Source: Echinicola soli (lineage in GTDB: Bacteria; Bacteroidota; Bacteroidia; Cytophagales; Cyclobacteriaceae). Taken from it: a stretch of DNA of 64,000 nucleotides. The notes under the pieces are model-generated. The model was not told the origin of the DNA. It saw nothing but the letters and a program-made list of their open reading frames with translations, and made no database searches. The position numbers were made by a program, and so were the translations under genes. Positions 27,401 through 35,953 of this stretch are shown here, piece by piece (the stretch's first letter is position 1; each line of letters starts with the position of its first letter). The stretch is taken from positions 3,199,001 to 3,263,000 of the forward strand of contig NZ_CP041253.1 in assembly GCF_006575665.1 (NCBI RefSeq), read 5' to 3'.

Positions 27401-27960
27401 AATACCATGACATGAATGATGATGGGGTGATATCTACCTTGGACCGGGCACCTATCGGGCATCCCGAAACTCCTGAGATCATTTATGGTTTGGGAGGTAC
27501 TCTGGGATACAAGAACTGGGACTTTAGTGCCTTTTTCCAAGGGGCGGCCCGGACATCCCTATTGATAAATTCCCAAAATATTTCTCCATTTGTACTGAAC
27601 GGAGGAGCCCAGAACGGTTTATTGGATGTGGTGGCAAACAGTCATTGGTCTGAGGAAAACCGGGACCTGTTTGCTTTTTGGCCACGACTAAGTGATTTTT
27701 TTGTGGAAAATAACAACCAATCTTCTACTTGGTGGATGAGAAATGGGGCTTTTTTAAGGCTGAAAAATGTAGAGGTAGGTTATACTGTCCCCGCCCGTAT
27801 CTCTGAGAAGTTCGATCTTGAATTTGTGCGGTTTTACGGCAGCGGATCCAACCTGGGCGTTTGGAGCAAATTTGATCTATGGGATCCCGAGATGGGAGGA
27901 GAAGGACTGGGGTATCCCGTACAGTCTGTATATAGCTTAGGAGTGGTCGTGGATTTTTAA
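24493..27960 (+). CDS. susC: SusC/RagA-type TonB-dependent receptor with STN domain
   Basis: 1155 residues, outer membrane. Signal peptide ~1-33; STN signalling domain ~45-118; carboxypeptidase-regulatory-like beta-sandwich ~133-210 ('GTVLSAEDGTSIPGATIKV'); TonB-box/plug start 'LEEAVVVGYGMQKKASLV' ~217; plug ~220-335 with 'GLGSFGAGKVNPLILIDGV' and 'YGARGANGVVLINTK'; then a beta-barrel to the C-terminal Phe ('YSLGVVVDF'), which is required for BAM insertion. Imports oligosaccharides with the adjacent SusD. The STN domain indicates that it also signals to the FecR/sigma pair upstream. The next gene starts 12 nt later. Confidence 0.96.
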   Translation: MTTRIPYYHGLLVWKMGLAIVMALLMIQTGLAGEIYSQQKDLSKIYLSVNVDKVPITTVFKIIEGKTQFNFAYDEENLSDIPSQSLEMENVSLLNILEKVSIKTGLEFKSVNDVIHVHKGRTVAQSVHKDERTITGTVLSAEDGTSIPGATIKVKNASIGTVTDIDGKFTLNVPEGTEVILVVSFVGYKTEEVSMGNKTQVEVRLVEDLQQLEEAVVVGYGMQKKASLVSSITSVNPTELKGPTSNLTNMLAGRVSGMIAFQRSGEPGLDNSQFFIRGLGSFGAGKVNPLILIDGVESTSRDMARLQPDDIESFSVLKDATAAAVYGARGANGVVLINTKTGVRGETKFHFRAETRVSSNTDNFQFADNITYMNLANEAALTRDPNAVLPYSQTKIVNTQAGVDPLLYPNNNWIDQLIKDYTVNQSYNMSASGGGEKARFYIAGTYNVDNGVLKVDPINNFNSNIRLNNYSLRTNVDVTLTPTTELNVKMYGQFDDYNGPIGGGSGTFERAIWSNPVMFPAVYPQEVMPYIEHPLFGGAITGRGSTTLLTNPYAEMVRGYQIYKTSMIQPQMQIKQDLDFLTEGLKFRAMGYLKRFARYDVSRSYSPFYYSSRLDMISGDILLTALNDGGPSSVGAPGSEYLSFDPGDRQVNLRTYFEGAVDYARTFNEKHSVSGMLITIFNSYEDGSKSTLQESLPFRNTGISGRFTYGYDDRYLAEFNFGYNGSERFAENYRFGFFPSIGLAYRISNEQFFEPVKSVIDHLKLRATVGWIGNDAIGRDEDRFFYLSEVNMNDDNYSSNFGEEFGYYRPGVSISRYPNTNVTWERSRQVNLGFDMTLFNALDITVDVFEQKRYNILQPRAYLGATMGLMADVSANTGEAMSKGIDATLVYNKSLGRDIWVNLRGNFTYATSEILKIDENTYPDDLQYLSQVGQRIGQPYGYIAERLFVDDAEVANSPAQFGTYMGGDIKYHDMNDDGVISTLDRAPIGHPETPEIIYGLGGTLGYKNWDFSAFFQGAARTSLLINSQNISPFVLNGGAQNGLLDVVANSHWSEENRDLFAFWPRLSDFFVENNNQSSTWWMRNGAFLRLKNVEVGYTVPARISEKFDLEFVRFYGSGSNLGVWSKFDLWDPEMGGEGLGYPVQSVYSLGVVVDF

Positions 27961-27972
27961 ATACCAATCAAT

Positions 27973-29886
27973 ATGAAAAAATATCAAAATAACTATAAAT
28001 ACTCAGTAGTAGGAATCATAATGCTCTGCATGATTGCAGGGACTTCCTGCGAAAGCTTTGTCGATGTGGTACCCGATAATGTGGCCACGATTGAAAATGC
28101 TTTCAAATTGCGAAACGAAGCCGAAAAATACCTGTTTACCCTGTATTCCTATATGCCTAGAAATGGGGAAACGAATGGTAATATTGGTTTTTTGGCCGGT
28201 GATGAAATGTGGATTCCCTATCAGACCAGTATCGGTAGTGCCCCGTTTGAAATTGCACGTGGAAATCAACGGAGGGCCAATCCCTATGTCGATGTATGGA
28301 ACGGAGGTATTTTTGTCGGAATCCGACACTGCAATATCTTTTTGGAGGGACTGCAGACACCTGGAAGCGTCCCTGATCTAGGAGAAATAGAAAGGAGAAG
28401 ATGGATTGGTGAAGCGGAATTCTTAAAAGCCTATTTTCACTTTTACCTGCTGAGAATGTACGGCCCCATTCCCATTATCGCTGAAAATTTACCTATTGAT
28501 GCACCAGAGGAAGAGGTCAATGTAAAAAGGGAGCCGGTGGATGATGTTGTTGATTATATTGCCGGCCTTTTGGATCAAGCTGCCGAGAAGCTGCCAGAGT
28601 CCATAGCGGACCGGAATACGGAAATGGGCAGGATTACCCGACCCGCTGCCAAAGCACTGAAGGCAAAGTTGTTGTTGATGGCGGCAAGCCCATTGTTTAA
28701 CGGTAATCCGGATATGGCTTCCCTGACCGGCCCTGATGGCCGGGCATTGTTTAACCTTGAGTACGATGCTGCCAAATGGCAATTGGCAGTGGACGCAGCT
28801 GCGGAAGCCATTCAGGTAGCCGAAGCAGCAGGACATAGATTATATGAGTTTAATGAGACAGGTCTTGATATAACCGATACGACCTCTACTGAGCTTAGCA
28901 TCCGTCAGGCAGTTTGCGAAAGGTGGAACCCTGAACATATCTGGGGTAATTCAAATGGGACAGCAGGGGCCGAACTTCAAACAAATGCAATGGCTCCACT
29001 AACCCCGGAACACAACCATAATAATGCGCGGAAAATACTTTCTGCCCCTTTTAAAATAGCCAGGCAGTTTTATTCACAGAATGGGGTGCCGATTGATGAG
29101 GATAAGACCTTGGATTTTTCTGACCTTGAGCAATTGCGGACTTCCACTCATGACGAGCGATTTTATATCGAAGAGGGTTTTGAGACTGCCCGGATCAACT
29201 TCGATAGGGAACCGCGATTTTATGCCTCACTGTGTTTTGACGGAGGAAAGTGGTATAAATACGACAGTCCAACCAATTCTGATGAAGGAACCTACGTGCT
29301 CAGGTCAAAATTTGTGGATTATGCAGGAAGCAACCATGCCTTTCATGTCAATGTCACAGGCTATTTTATCAAAAAACTGGTAGATTGGAACCAGGCTATG
29401 AGTAGTTCTGGAGCTACTTATCGAACTTATGACTGGCCTGAGATTAGGCTGTCTGATTTATATTTGATGTATGCTGAGGCCTTGAACGAGGTGGATGGCC
29501 CGAATGCCACGGTGTTTGAGTACTTGGATAAGGTAAGAGAACGGGCAGGTCTACTGGGAGTACAGGAGAGCTGGGCACAATACTCCAAGCAACCTGATAA
29601 GTTTTCAACTAAGGATGGCCTGCGTGAAATTATCCATCAGGAGAGGCTTATCGAGTTGGCTTTTGAAGGGCACAGGCTGTGGGATTTGAAGCGCTGGAAA
29701 AAGGCCAATGAAATGCTCAACCAGCCTATCAAAGGTTGGAATATGAAAGGGGAGACCACCACTAGCTATTACCAGGTCAGCACCCTTTTTTCACAGCGGT
29801 TTATTGCACCAAGGGATTATTTTTGGCCCATTAATGAGGGCACATTGATCCAGAATCCCAATTTGGTTCAAAACGTAGGTTGGTAA
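27973..29886 (+). CDS. susD: SusD/RagB-type glycan-binding lipoprotein
   Basis: 637 residues, lipoprotein with lipobox 'MIAGTSC' (Cys ~26). N-terminal SusD-like domain ('EKYLFTLYSYMPRNGE', 'WNGGIFVGIRHCNIFLEGL', 'GEAEFLKAYFHFYLLRMYGPIPI') and C-terminal RagB domain with the terminal blocks 'RLSDLYLMYAEALNEVDGP', 'LDKVRERAGL', 'IHQERLIELAFEGHRLWDLKRW' and 'YFWPINEGTLIQNPNLVQNVGW' (quoted in short conserved parts). Forms the lid of the SusC transporter. Same transcript as SusC. Confidence 0.96.
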   Translation: MKKYQNNYKYSVVGIIMLCMIAGTSCESFVDVVPDNVATIENAFKLRNEAEKYLFTLYSYMPRNGETNGNIGFLAGDEMWIPYQTSIGSAPFEIARGNQRRANPYVDVWNGGIFVGIRHCNIFLEGLQTPGSVPDLGEIERRRWIGEAEFLKAYFHFYLLRMYGPIPIIAENLPIDAPEEEVNVKREPVDDVVDYIAGLLDQAAEKLPESIADRNTEMGRITRPAAKALKAKLLLMAASPLFNGNPDMASLTGPDGRALFNLEYDAAKWQLAVDAAAEAIQVAEAAGHRLYEFNETGLDITDTTSTELSIRQAVCERWNPEHIWGNSNGTAGAELQTNAMAPLTPEHNHNNARKILSAPFKIARQFYSQNGVPIDEDKTLDFSDLEQLRTSTHDERFYIEEGFETARINFDREPRFYASLCFDGGKWYKYDSPTNSDEGTYVLRSKFVDYAGSNHAFHVNVTGYFIKKLVDWNQAMSSSGATYRTYDWPEIRLSDLYLMYAEALNEVDGPNATVFEYLDKVRERAGLLGVQESWAQYSKQPDKFSTKDGLREIIHQERLIELAFEGHRLWDLKRWKKANEMLNQPIKGWNMKGETTTSYYQVSTLFSQRFIAPRDYFWPINEGTLIQNPNLVQNVGW

Positions 29887-29910
29887 TTTTCTATTCAAAC
29901 GACAAAAACA

Positions 29911-31110
29911 ATGAAACGATCTTATAAAATAAACTGGATAGGCTCTCTTTTATTGGCATTGGTCATCGGTGCCTGTGAAGTGGAAGAAATACACAAACCG
30001 TATTCCAATGGCAATACACCTCCTGGGCCGGTTTTCGAAACTACTGTGGAAAACATGCCAGGGAAAGCAAAGATTTCTTATGCGATTCCCAATGATCCGG
30101 ATTTGCTGTATGTAAAAGCTGTGTATGAGCGCAGCAATGGTGAAGAGGCCGAAATAAAATCCTCTTATTTTAACAATTCACTGATGGTGGAGGGATTTGC
30201 GGATACACTTGCCCATGAGGTAAAACTTTATTCGGTCAATAGAAGCGAAATGGAATCCGAACCGGTTACGGTGGTCATCCAGCCCAAAAAAGCGCCTGTT
30301 TGGGATGTGTTTGAATCACTGGATGTAAGGGCTTCTTTTGGAGGGATCAAGGTAGATGCCTTAAATCCAGAAAGGGAAGATGTGGCCATTATGATCATGG
30401 AAAAAAATGATCTGGGCGAATGGGAGGCCAATCCTAATAGTATCTATACCTCTACGGATACGATCGATTATGCCCTTAGGGGGATGGATACCTTAGTTCA
30501 TGAATTTGGGTTTACCGTAAGGGACAGGTGGTTGAACTATACCGATACCATCTACTCGGACATTGCCCCGCTTTATGAGACTGCTTTGCCGAAGGCAAAT
30601 TATAGGGGACTTACTCTACCGGGCGATTCCCCTCACCATCCCTCAACCAATTTGCCGATGATGTGGGACGGGAATATAATTGATTGGGGCAACATATACA
30701 TGACTCAGTCTGTTATTTCTGGACCCCATACCCTTACGTTCGATACTGGTATAGAAGCGAAAATGAGCCGGATTGTGATCTGGGACTATCCAGAATATTA
30801 TAACGGAAGAACTTATTATTACCTGGGCAACTTAAAGGAGTTTGAAGTATGGGGATCCAATGATCCCCCTGCGGATGGTAGTTATGAAAATTGGGTGAAA
30901 CTGGGAACTTATTCAGCTACTAAGCCTTCGGGTTTACCTTTTGGACAACAAAGTGATGAGGATTATAGGGTAGCCAATGCCGGATTTAACTGGGAATTTG
31001 ACATTGATGCTCCCAAAGTACGCTATTTACGGATCCGTTCGGTTAGGAATTGGGGAGGTAGTACTTATATGGCCATTGCAGAGGTACAAGTGTACGGAGA
31101 TCCAAGATGA
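29911..31110 (+). CDS. DUF5000-type surface lipoprotein (DUF4959/DUF5126/DUF5000)
   Basis: 399 residues, lipoprotein (lipobox 'LVIGAC', Cys ~22). Reads as three beta-sandwich modules: N-terminal fibronectin-like DUF4959 (~45-125, 'PGKAKISYAIPNDPDLLYVKA'), middle DUF5126 (~130-220) and C-terminal discoidin-like DUF5000 (~235-399, 'KMSRIVIWDYPEYYNGRTYYY', 'RYLRIRSVRNWGGSTYMAIAEVQVYG' as blocks). Such proteins sit directly after SusD in many Cytophagales/Bacteroides PULs and are taken as surface glycan-binding proteins. 24 nt after SusD. Confidence 0.85.
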   Translation: MKRSYKINWIGSLLLALVIGACEVEEIHKPYSNGNTPPGPVFETTVENMPGKAKISYAIPNDPDLLYVKAVYERSNGEEAEIKSSYFNNSLMVEGFADTLAHEVKLYSVNRSEMESEPVTVVIQPKKAPVWDVFESLDVRASFGGIKVDALNPEREDVAIMIMEKNDLGEWEANPNSIYTSTDTIDYALRGMDTLVHEFGFTVRDRWLNYTDTIYSDIAPLYETALPKANYRGLTLPGDSPHHPSTNLPMMWDGNIIDWGNIYMTQSVISGPHTLTFDTGIEAKMSRIVIWDYPEYYNGRTYYYLGNLKEFEVWGSNDPPADGSYENWVKLGTYSATKPSGLPFGQQSDEDYRVANAGFNWEFDIDAPKVRYLRIRSVRNWGGSTYMAIAEVQVYGDPR

Positions 31111-31136
31111 TATTAACAGTTTAAACAAGCAATACA

Positions 31137-32330
31137 ATGAAGAAAATAGATATATCAAAATTACTGTTGGTGATTTCTGTTGTTTACCTGGCTTTTTCGT
31201 GTAGCCAAATGGATGATTATCGGGAGTTTGTTCCCGATGGAGAAAAGACCTATAGTGGTAAGGTGGATTCCCTCCAAATAATCGGAGGAGATCATAAAGT
31301 GATGATCTGGGGATTACTTACCTCTGATCCCAAAATCGAACAAGCAAGAATATCATGGAATGCTGGATCTGAATCCATCGTGATCCCAGTCACCAAAACC
31401 TCAGGTGTGGATACACTCCAGCACGTGATCGGTGAATTGGAAGAAAACAATTACACCTTCGAAGTGGTGACCATAGATAATGAGGGAAATGAATCGGTTC
31501 CGGTGTATGCCACCGGAACTGCATATGGAGAAAGGTATTCGTCAGCATTGAACAATCGCCCGATTGAAAAGGCCGATTTGACCGTTTGGAACCAAAATAC
31601 CATTGTCGAGTTTGGGCAGCTTGATCTAGCCACAGGTCCACTCTATTCGGAAATAGAATATGTCGATAATGAAGGTGAACGGCACTTTCTTGATGTGCCA
31701 TTGGAGAGTACGGAGGTGGTTTTGGAGAATTATCAGGTAGGAACAGATTTTAAATTGAGGACCTACTATAAACCCGAACCTCATTCCATGGATACCTTTC
31801 CTACCGAGGCCGGAAGTGTCGCCCCTAAGGTCACCTATATGAGGAATATGCAGGTACCTTTTAGTACTAGCGAGAAAAGTGGCCGCTGGGGAAATTTAGA
31901 AGGGTGGATTACGAATGACAATGCTAAAATCCATGGCGGTTATGGAGGATGGGATGAAAGAAGTAGTGGTATTTTTAACTTGGAATCTGGCTGGGGCGCC
32001 CCGGGCATTTCCAATGGCAAGATTTACCAGACTTTCGAGGTACCTTCAGGTAGCTTCACTTTTAGAATTAAAGATTTGCTCAGTGGAAATTTGAGTGAGG
32101 ATGACGATGTATACCTGGTAGTTGCTTATGGTGAAGAACTTCCTGATGTTGAAAATCTGGATGAGGCCATTGCTTATACCCAAGTGGTAGCTAGCAGTCC
32201 CATAGGGGAGCTTGCTGTGGATTTTGACATACAAGAAGGTTCCACACAAATTTCAGTGGGGTATTTAAGTACCCAGTCTGATGCTGGCAGGTATTGTAAT
32301 ATCCGGGCATTCGACTTTGTTCAGCATTAG
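31137..32330 (+). CDS. DUF4998 domain lipoprotein of the PUL
   Basis: 397 residues, lipoprotein (lipobox 'VYLAFSC', Cys ~22). DUF4998 occupies ~25-215, starting with 'MDDYREFVPDGEKTYSGKVDSL' in short blocks and containing the 'YxFEVVTIDNEGNESVPV' fibronectin-like strand. The C-terminal ~170 residues form a further beta-rich module ('GRWGNLEGWITND', 'GSFTFRIKDL') similar to DUF5013-like domains paired with DUF4998 elsewhere. Probable surface glycan-binding protein; 26 nt after the DUF5000 gene, same operon. Confidence 0.82.
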   Translation: MKKIDISKLLLVISVVYLAFSCSQMDDYREFVPDGEKTYSGKVDSLQIIGGDHKVMIWGLLTSDPKIEQARISWNAGSESIVIPVTKTSGVDTLQHVIGELEENNYTFEVVTIDNEGNESVPVYATGTAYGERYSSALNNRPIEKADLTVWNQNTIVEFGQLDLATGPLYSEIEYVDNEGERHFLDVPLESTEVVLENYQVGTDFKLRTYYKPEPHSMDTFPTEAGSVAPKVTYMRNMQVPFSTSEKSGRWGNLEGWITNDNAKIHGGYGGWDERSSGIFNLESGWGAPGISNGKIYQTFEVPSGSFTFRIKDLLSGNLSEDDDVYLVVAYGEELPDVENLDEAIAYTQVVASSPIGELAVDFDIQEGSTQISVGYLSTQSDAGRYCNIRAFDFVQH

Positions 32331-32373
32331 ATTGATTGCATCAAATTTATTTTAAATCAAACTTTATTTTAAG

Positions 32374-32829
32374 ATGAAAAGGCTAACAATTTTATTGAGT
32401 TTATTGATTTCACTTTTAACTTCAGAGTTGGTTAACGGAACTGATTTGGTAAATAATGCTACTGTAAATAACATTAGTATGAATGTTGTGGACTATTACT
32501 ACACTGGACAGATAAAAGGTGATATTACGGTTGACTGCTATGTACCCCTATCGGGGCCTACGACTGAGGGGGAAATTGAAGTTTTGGTTTATGGATCTGA
32601 GATGAATGACACCTATCAATTGACTGTAAATAGAGGACAAAGTAACTCTATCAATTTTGATGTTTACTTCAACAGTCCATCTTCTACAGATTACATTACT
32701 GTTTATGTTACTGGGGAAGGGCTTTGTGATTATCAGACCTTTATTTATTCAGTAGATAGTGTTGGTGACATGAATTATTTTGGTCAATATTATCAAAAGC
32801 CACCTTTTCATCCAGGTCCCTCATGTTAA
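32374..32829 (+). CDS. Small secreted protein of unknown function in PUL operon
   Basis: 151 residues. Signal peptide ~1-22 ('LTILLSLLISLLTSELVNG'). The mature part is acidic, rich in Tyr, Thr, Ser and Val with alternating hydrophobic strands, consistent with a single beta-sandwich. It has three Cys (in 'VDCYVP', 'GLCDYQ' and the last residue) and a Pro-rich tail 'KPPFHPGPSC'. No family recognised. It follows DUF4998 by 43 nt on the same strand and is closed by a strong terminator, so it is probably the last gene of the SusC operon. The base composition is visibly more AT-rich than its neighbours, hinting at separate origin. Confidence 0.75.
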   Translation: MKRLTILLSLLISLLTSELVNGTDLVNNATVNNISMNVVDYYYTGQIKGDITVDCYVPLSGPTTEGEIEVLVYGSEMNDTYQLTVNRGQSNSINFDVYFNSPSSTDYITVYVTGEGLCDYQTFIYSVDSVGDMNYFGQYYQKPPFHPGPSC

Positions 32830-32881
32830 AATATTATGGTAGGTAATTTTCTGCATTTTAACCCAGATTGAATTTTTGAAT

Positions 32882-32930
32882 GTCTTCTTCCAACATTGTG
32901 ATAGTTGGAAGAAGACTGCTTTTTCTTTTG
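32882..32930 (+). terminator. Strong terminator after PUL core operon
   Basis: Perfect 13-bp stem GTCTTCTTCCAAC (32882-32894) / GTTGGAAGAAGAC (32904-32916), 9-nt loop, followed by a T-rich run (TGCTTTTTCTTTT). Confidence 0.93.
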
Positions 32931-33363
32931 ATAATGAGTCTCCTGGGAAATATTGGTGAGTGCATTTGAGATTTAAAGAACATCAATTGTTTTCACAGAT
33001 TATTAAAAATAATGACCGTTCAATTTTTAAGAAATTGGTAAAGGGATCTTTACTATTTGTTGGAAAGTTTAGGACAGCAGTCATCTGTCAAAAGGTCTAA
33101 ACTCAGGATCAAGGTTCCTAATTGGTATCCAACTACAGGCCAAATGGTAAATCAAAAATTATTTAGGCCAGCATTGACTTTTTCTTTATGATTTATTTCT
33201 ATTTAACACTTATATTAAGTGTTTAAATAACACTATATTTTAAGCTGCTGTTGATCCTGGCTTGATGATCCTAATTAGGTCCACTTTGGACAATGCTAAT
33301 CTGGAAGTATGAAACAGTGGAGTTAGGTAACTGAAGAAAAGCAGCTTCATAAATTGAATCATA
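32931..33363. other. AT-rich intergenic region before second hydrolase
   Basis: No gene seen. AT-rich, with an imperfect palindrome of TATTTAACACTTA / TAAGTGTTTAAATA around 33200-33232, whose inner arms ACACTTATATTAAGTGT are symmetrical. It may be an operator or hairpin in the leader of 33364-34251. Confidence 0.45.
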
Positions 33364-34251
33364 ATGCTTAAAAAAACAATAATGAAAAATAACCTGTTAT
33401 GCTTTATTGTCCTGTTGCTTTCCGCTAAGCTGGTATTTGCCCAAGTAGAAAAAGTCAAGGAAATCGACGGAGGGGGCAGTGGCCCATATCCTGCCATAGC
33501 CATTACAGAGCATGGGTTGACTGATTTTGTGGTTTACCGACCAGGAAATCTAGCTCAAGCTGTCAAAAAGGAAGGTAAATTGCCCCTAGTGGTCTGGGCG
33601 AATGGTGGCTGTATGAATTCGTCCATACACCACGAACGCTTACTGACAGAAGTAGCCTCCCATGGTTATGTGATCGTGGCCATCGGCACCCTGCAAATGA
33701 CCGTTGAGGAAAGGGTGCATAAACCCACTCCTGACAAGGAGCTTAAAAGGGCAATTGATAAAATCACCGAACTATCCAAGGAACCAGATCGTGATTATTT
33801 TAATGAACTCAATCTGGACAAAATAGCCGCAGCTGGACAATCCTGCGGTGGGGCTCAGGTCATGGCCATTGCTGATGACCCTAGGGTAAAAACCTATATG
33901 ATGTTCAATTCCGGTATGGGTGATATGACCATGGCCGGCGCCAGTAAAGCAGCGTTAAATTCCCTTCATGGAGAGATTATATACCTGGTAGGCGGAGTCT
34001 CCGATGTGGCTACCGAAAATGCCCTAATGGATTATGATCGTATTGATCAGGTGCCAGTGGTGTTTGCCGATTTGTTGGAAGGCGGCCATGGGGGCACTTT
34101 TGACCAAGAATATGGAGGGGCATTTGCCAGAATGACCTTGGATTGGCTGAATTGGCAATTTAAGGATGAGGATCATACCTCCTTATTCCTGCATCATGAG
34201 CTCGGAAATTACCCTGGCTGGGAAATGAAATCGAAGAACTTTAACCCATAA
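33364..34251 (+). CDS. Secreted alpha/beta hydrolase (putative carbohydrate esterase), copy 2
   Basis: 295 residues from ATG 33364 (alternative ATG 33382). Signal peptide ~1-27 ('LLCFIVLLLSAKLVFAQ'). Alpha/beta-hydrolase: oxyanion region 'PLVVWANGGCMNSS', nucleophile S160 in G-Q-S-C-G-G, acid near 'LVGGVSDVAT', His in 'EGGHGGTF'. Paralogue of 19149-20084; the two bracket the PUL core. Four nt before a type-B carboxylesterase, so the two are co-transcribed, which supports de-acylation or de-esterification of a polysaccharide. Confidence 0.82.
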   Translation: MLKKTIMKNNLLCFIVLLLSAKLVFAQVEKVKEIDGGGSGPYPAIAITEHGLTDFVVYRPGNLAQAVKKEGKLPLVVWANGGCMNSSIHHERLLTEVASHGYVIVAIGTLQMTVEERVHKPTPDKELKRAIDKITELSKEPDRDYFNELNLDKIAAAGQSCGGAQVMAIADDPRVKTYMMFNSGMGDMTMAGASKAALNSLHGEIIYLVGGVSDVATENALMDYDRIDQVPVVFADLLEGGHGGTFDQEYGGAFARMTLDWLNWQFKDEDHTSLFLHHELGNYPGWEMKSKNFNP

Positions 34252-34255
34252 ACCG

Positions 34256-35821
34256 ATGAACAAAAAAACAGTAATCTTGGGAATTGTTTTAGCCACAGGT
34301 GTATTAATGTCCGCTGTATGGCCAAATAACGATCTATTACAGGTAGAGGTGGAGCAAGGCGTATTACAGGGAAAGCAAGAAAACGGCATTGCTGTGTTTA
34401 AAGGGGTGCCTTTTGCCGAACCGCCCATCGATGAACTTCGATGGAAGGCCCCTCAATCTCCCAGGGCATGGGAAGGTGTCAGAAAAGCCACTAGTTATGC
34501 ACCTTCTCCTTATCAGCCGGGAAACCCAGCTTCTGGAAAAAGTGAGGATTGCCTTTACTTGAATATATGGACCCCTGCCAGCTCACCAAATGACAATCTC
34601 CCTGTGATGGTATGGATTTATGGAGGGGGCTTTAGTTTCGGTACCACTGCCGATCCGGTCACCACAGGGAAACACCTTGCCGAAAAAGGAGTAATTGTAG
34701 TAAGTATTGCCTATAGGGTAGGGCAGTTGGGCTTTTTGGCACATCCAGAACTGAGTGCAGAAAACCCCAATGGTGTTTCAGGAAATTATGGTCTTTTGGA
34801 TCAAATTGCCGGCCTGCAATGGGTACAGAAAAACATCAAGGCCTTCGGTGGGAATCCGGATAAGGTGACGATTTTCGGAGAATCGGCAGGAGGAATATCA
34901 GTAAGCATGCTTTGTGCATCGCCTTTGGCAAAAGGTTTGTTTCAAGGTGCCATTTCACAGAGTGGGGGCTCCTTTGGTCCCACAAGAGCACGGACATTTC
35001 CGGGAGAAAACATGAAAACCTTGGCCCAAGCAGAAACTGATGGGAAGGCTTATGCCGAAAAGGCAGGAGCCTCTTCATTGAAAGAATTGCGTCAACTCCA
35101 AGCCGATGAATTGCCATTAGGAATGGGGCTGGGCGGTGCCTGGCCGATAGTAGATGGCCATGTGATTACCGCTGACCAGTTCCATAGTTACCGTAAGGGG
35201 AAGTATAATGATGTGCCTGTCCTCATAGGTTACAACTCCGATGAGGGGCTCAGCTTTACCCGTGAAAACAGTCCTGAGGAATTCATTAAGAATACAAAAG
35301 CCCGCTATGGTCAATTTGCTGATGATTTATTGGAGGTGTACCCGGTTGGAGAAAACCATATACCAAAGTCTGCCAGGGACCTTAATCGCGATGCTGCATT
35401 TGGTTGGCATACATGGACTTGGGCAAACCTCCAGTCAAAAAATGGAAATTCAGACGTTTATCTATATTACTTTGATCAGCATCCCGAATACCCTGAGGGG
35501 TCTCCTAGGCATGGCCATGGTTCACCGCATGGTCAGGATGTAGCCTATGTTTTTCAGACATTAGATGAAGTGGGTGCCGGAAATAATGAGTCGGATATTG
35601 CCATTTCCAATAAGATGGCTACTTACTGGACCAACTTCGCAAAGTATGGAGATCCCAATGGAACGGGGTTGGAAGAATGGCCAAGATTTGATCAATCAAA
35701 TCCCATGGCCATGTATTTGACCGATCCCCTTCACCTTGGCCCTGTGCCGAGTGAACCTGCTCTCAGGGTGTTGGATGAGTATTTTAAATGGAGACTGTCC
35801 CCTGAAGGAGAGATGGAATGA
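34256..35821 (+). CDS. Secreted type-B carboxylesterase
   Basis: 521 residues, signal peptide ~1-22. Classical carboxylesterase/para-nitrobenzyl-esterase fold: 'FKGVPFAEPPIDELRWKAPQ' (in parts) at ~48-66, 'SEDCLYLNIWTP' with the disulfide Cys at ~99, oxyanion hole 'YGGGF' 122-126, nucleophile S210 in 'IFGESAGG', acid in 'GYNSDEG', His in 'HGHGSPHGQDVAYVF'. Likely hydrolyses aryl or alkyl esters, for example feruloyl or methyl esters on pectic polymers. It is translationally close (4 nt) to the preceding hydrolase and followed by a bidirectional terminator. Confidence 0.92.
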   Translation: MNKKTVILGIVLATGVLMSAVWPNNDLLQVEVEQGVLQGKQENGIAVFKGVPFAEPPIDELRWKAPQSPRAWEGVRKATSYAPSPYQPGNPASGKSEDCLYLNIWTPASSPNDNLPVMVWIYGGGFSFGTTADPVTTGKHLAEKGVIVVSIAYRVGQLGFLAHPELSAENPNGVSGNYGLLDQIAGLQWVQKNIKAFGGNPDKVTIFGESAGGISVSMLCASPLAKGLFQGAISQSGGSFGPTRARTFPGENMKTLAQAETDGKAYAEKAGASSLKELRQLQADELPLGMGLGGAWPIVDGHVITADQFHSYRKGKYNDVPVLIGYNSDEGLSFTRENSPEEFIKNTKARYGQFADDLLEVYPVGENHIPKSARDLNRDAAFGWHTWTWANLQSKNGNSDVYLYYFDQHPEYPEGSPRHGHGSPHGQDVAYVFQTLDEVGAGNNESDIAISNKMATYWTNFAKYGDPNGTGLEEWPRFDQSNPMAMYLTDPLHLGPVPSEPALRVLDEYFKWRLSPEGEME

Positions 35822-35891
35822 TTTAAGGCATTACTAGATCATTTACTTTTAATCCTGATAGGAAAAGTCACTGTTTTCTTATATTTCTAAA

Positions 35892-35939
35892 AAAGGCTTC
35901 CATGGACATCATTCCATGGAAGCCTTTACTGTTTTTTTA
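35892..35939. terminator. Bidirectional terminator between convergent genes
   Basis: Perfect 14-bp stem AAAGGCTTCCATGG (35892-35905) / CCATGGAAGCCTTT (35914-35927), loop ACATCATT. A T-run follows on the plus side (35932-35938) and an A-run precedes it (T-run on minus), so it can serve both 34256-35821 (+) and 35954-37591 (-). Confidence 0.92.
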
Positions 35940-35953
35940 GGCAAAAAAAAACA

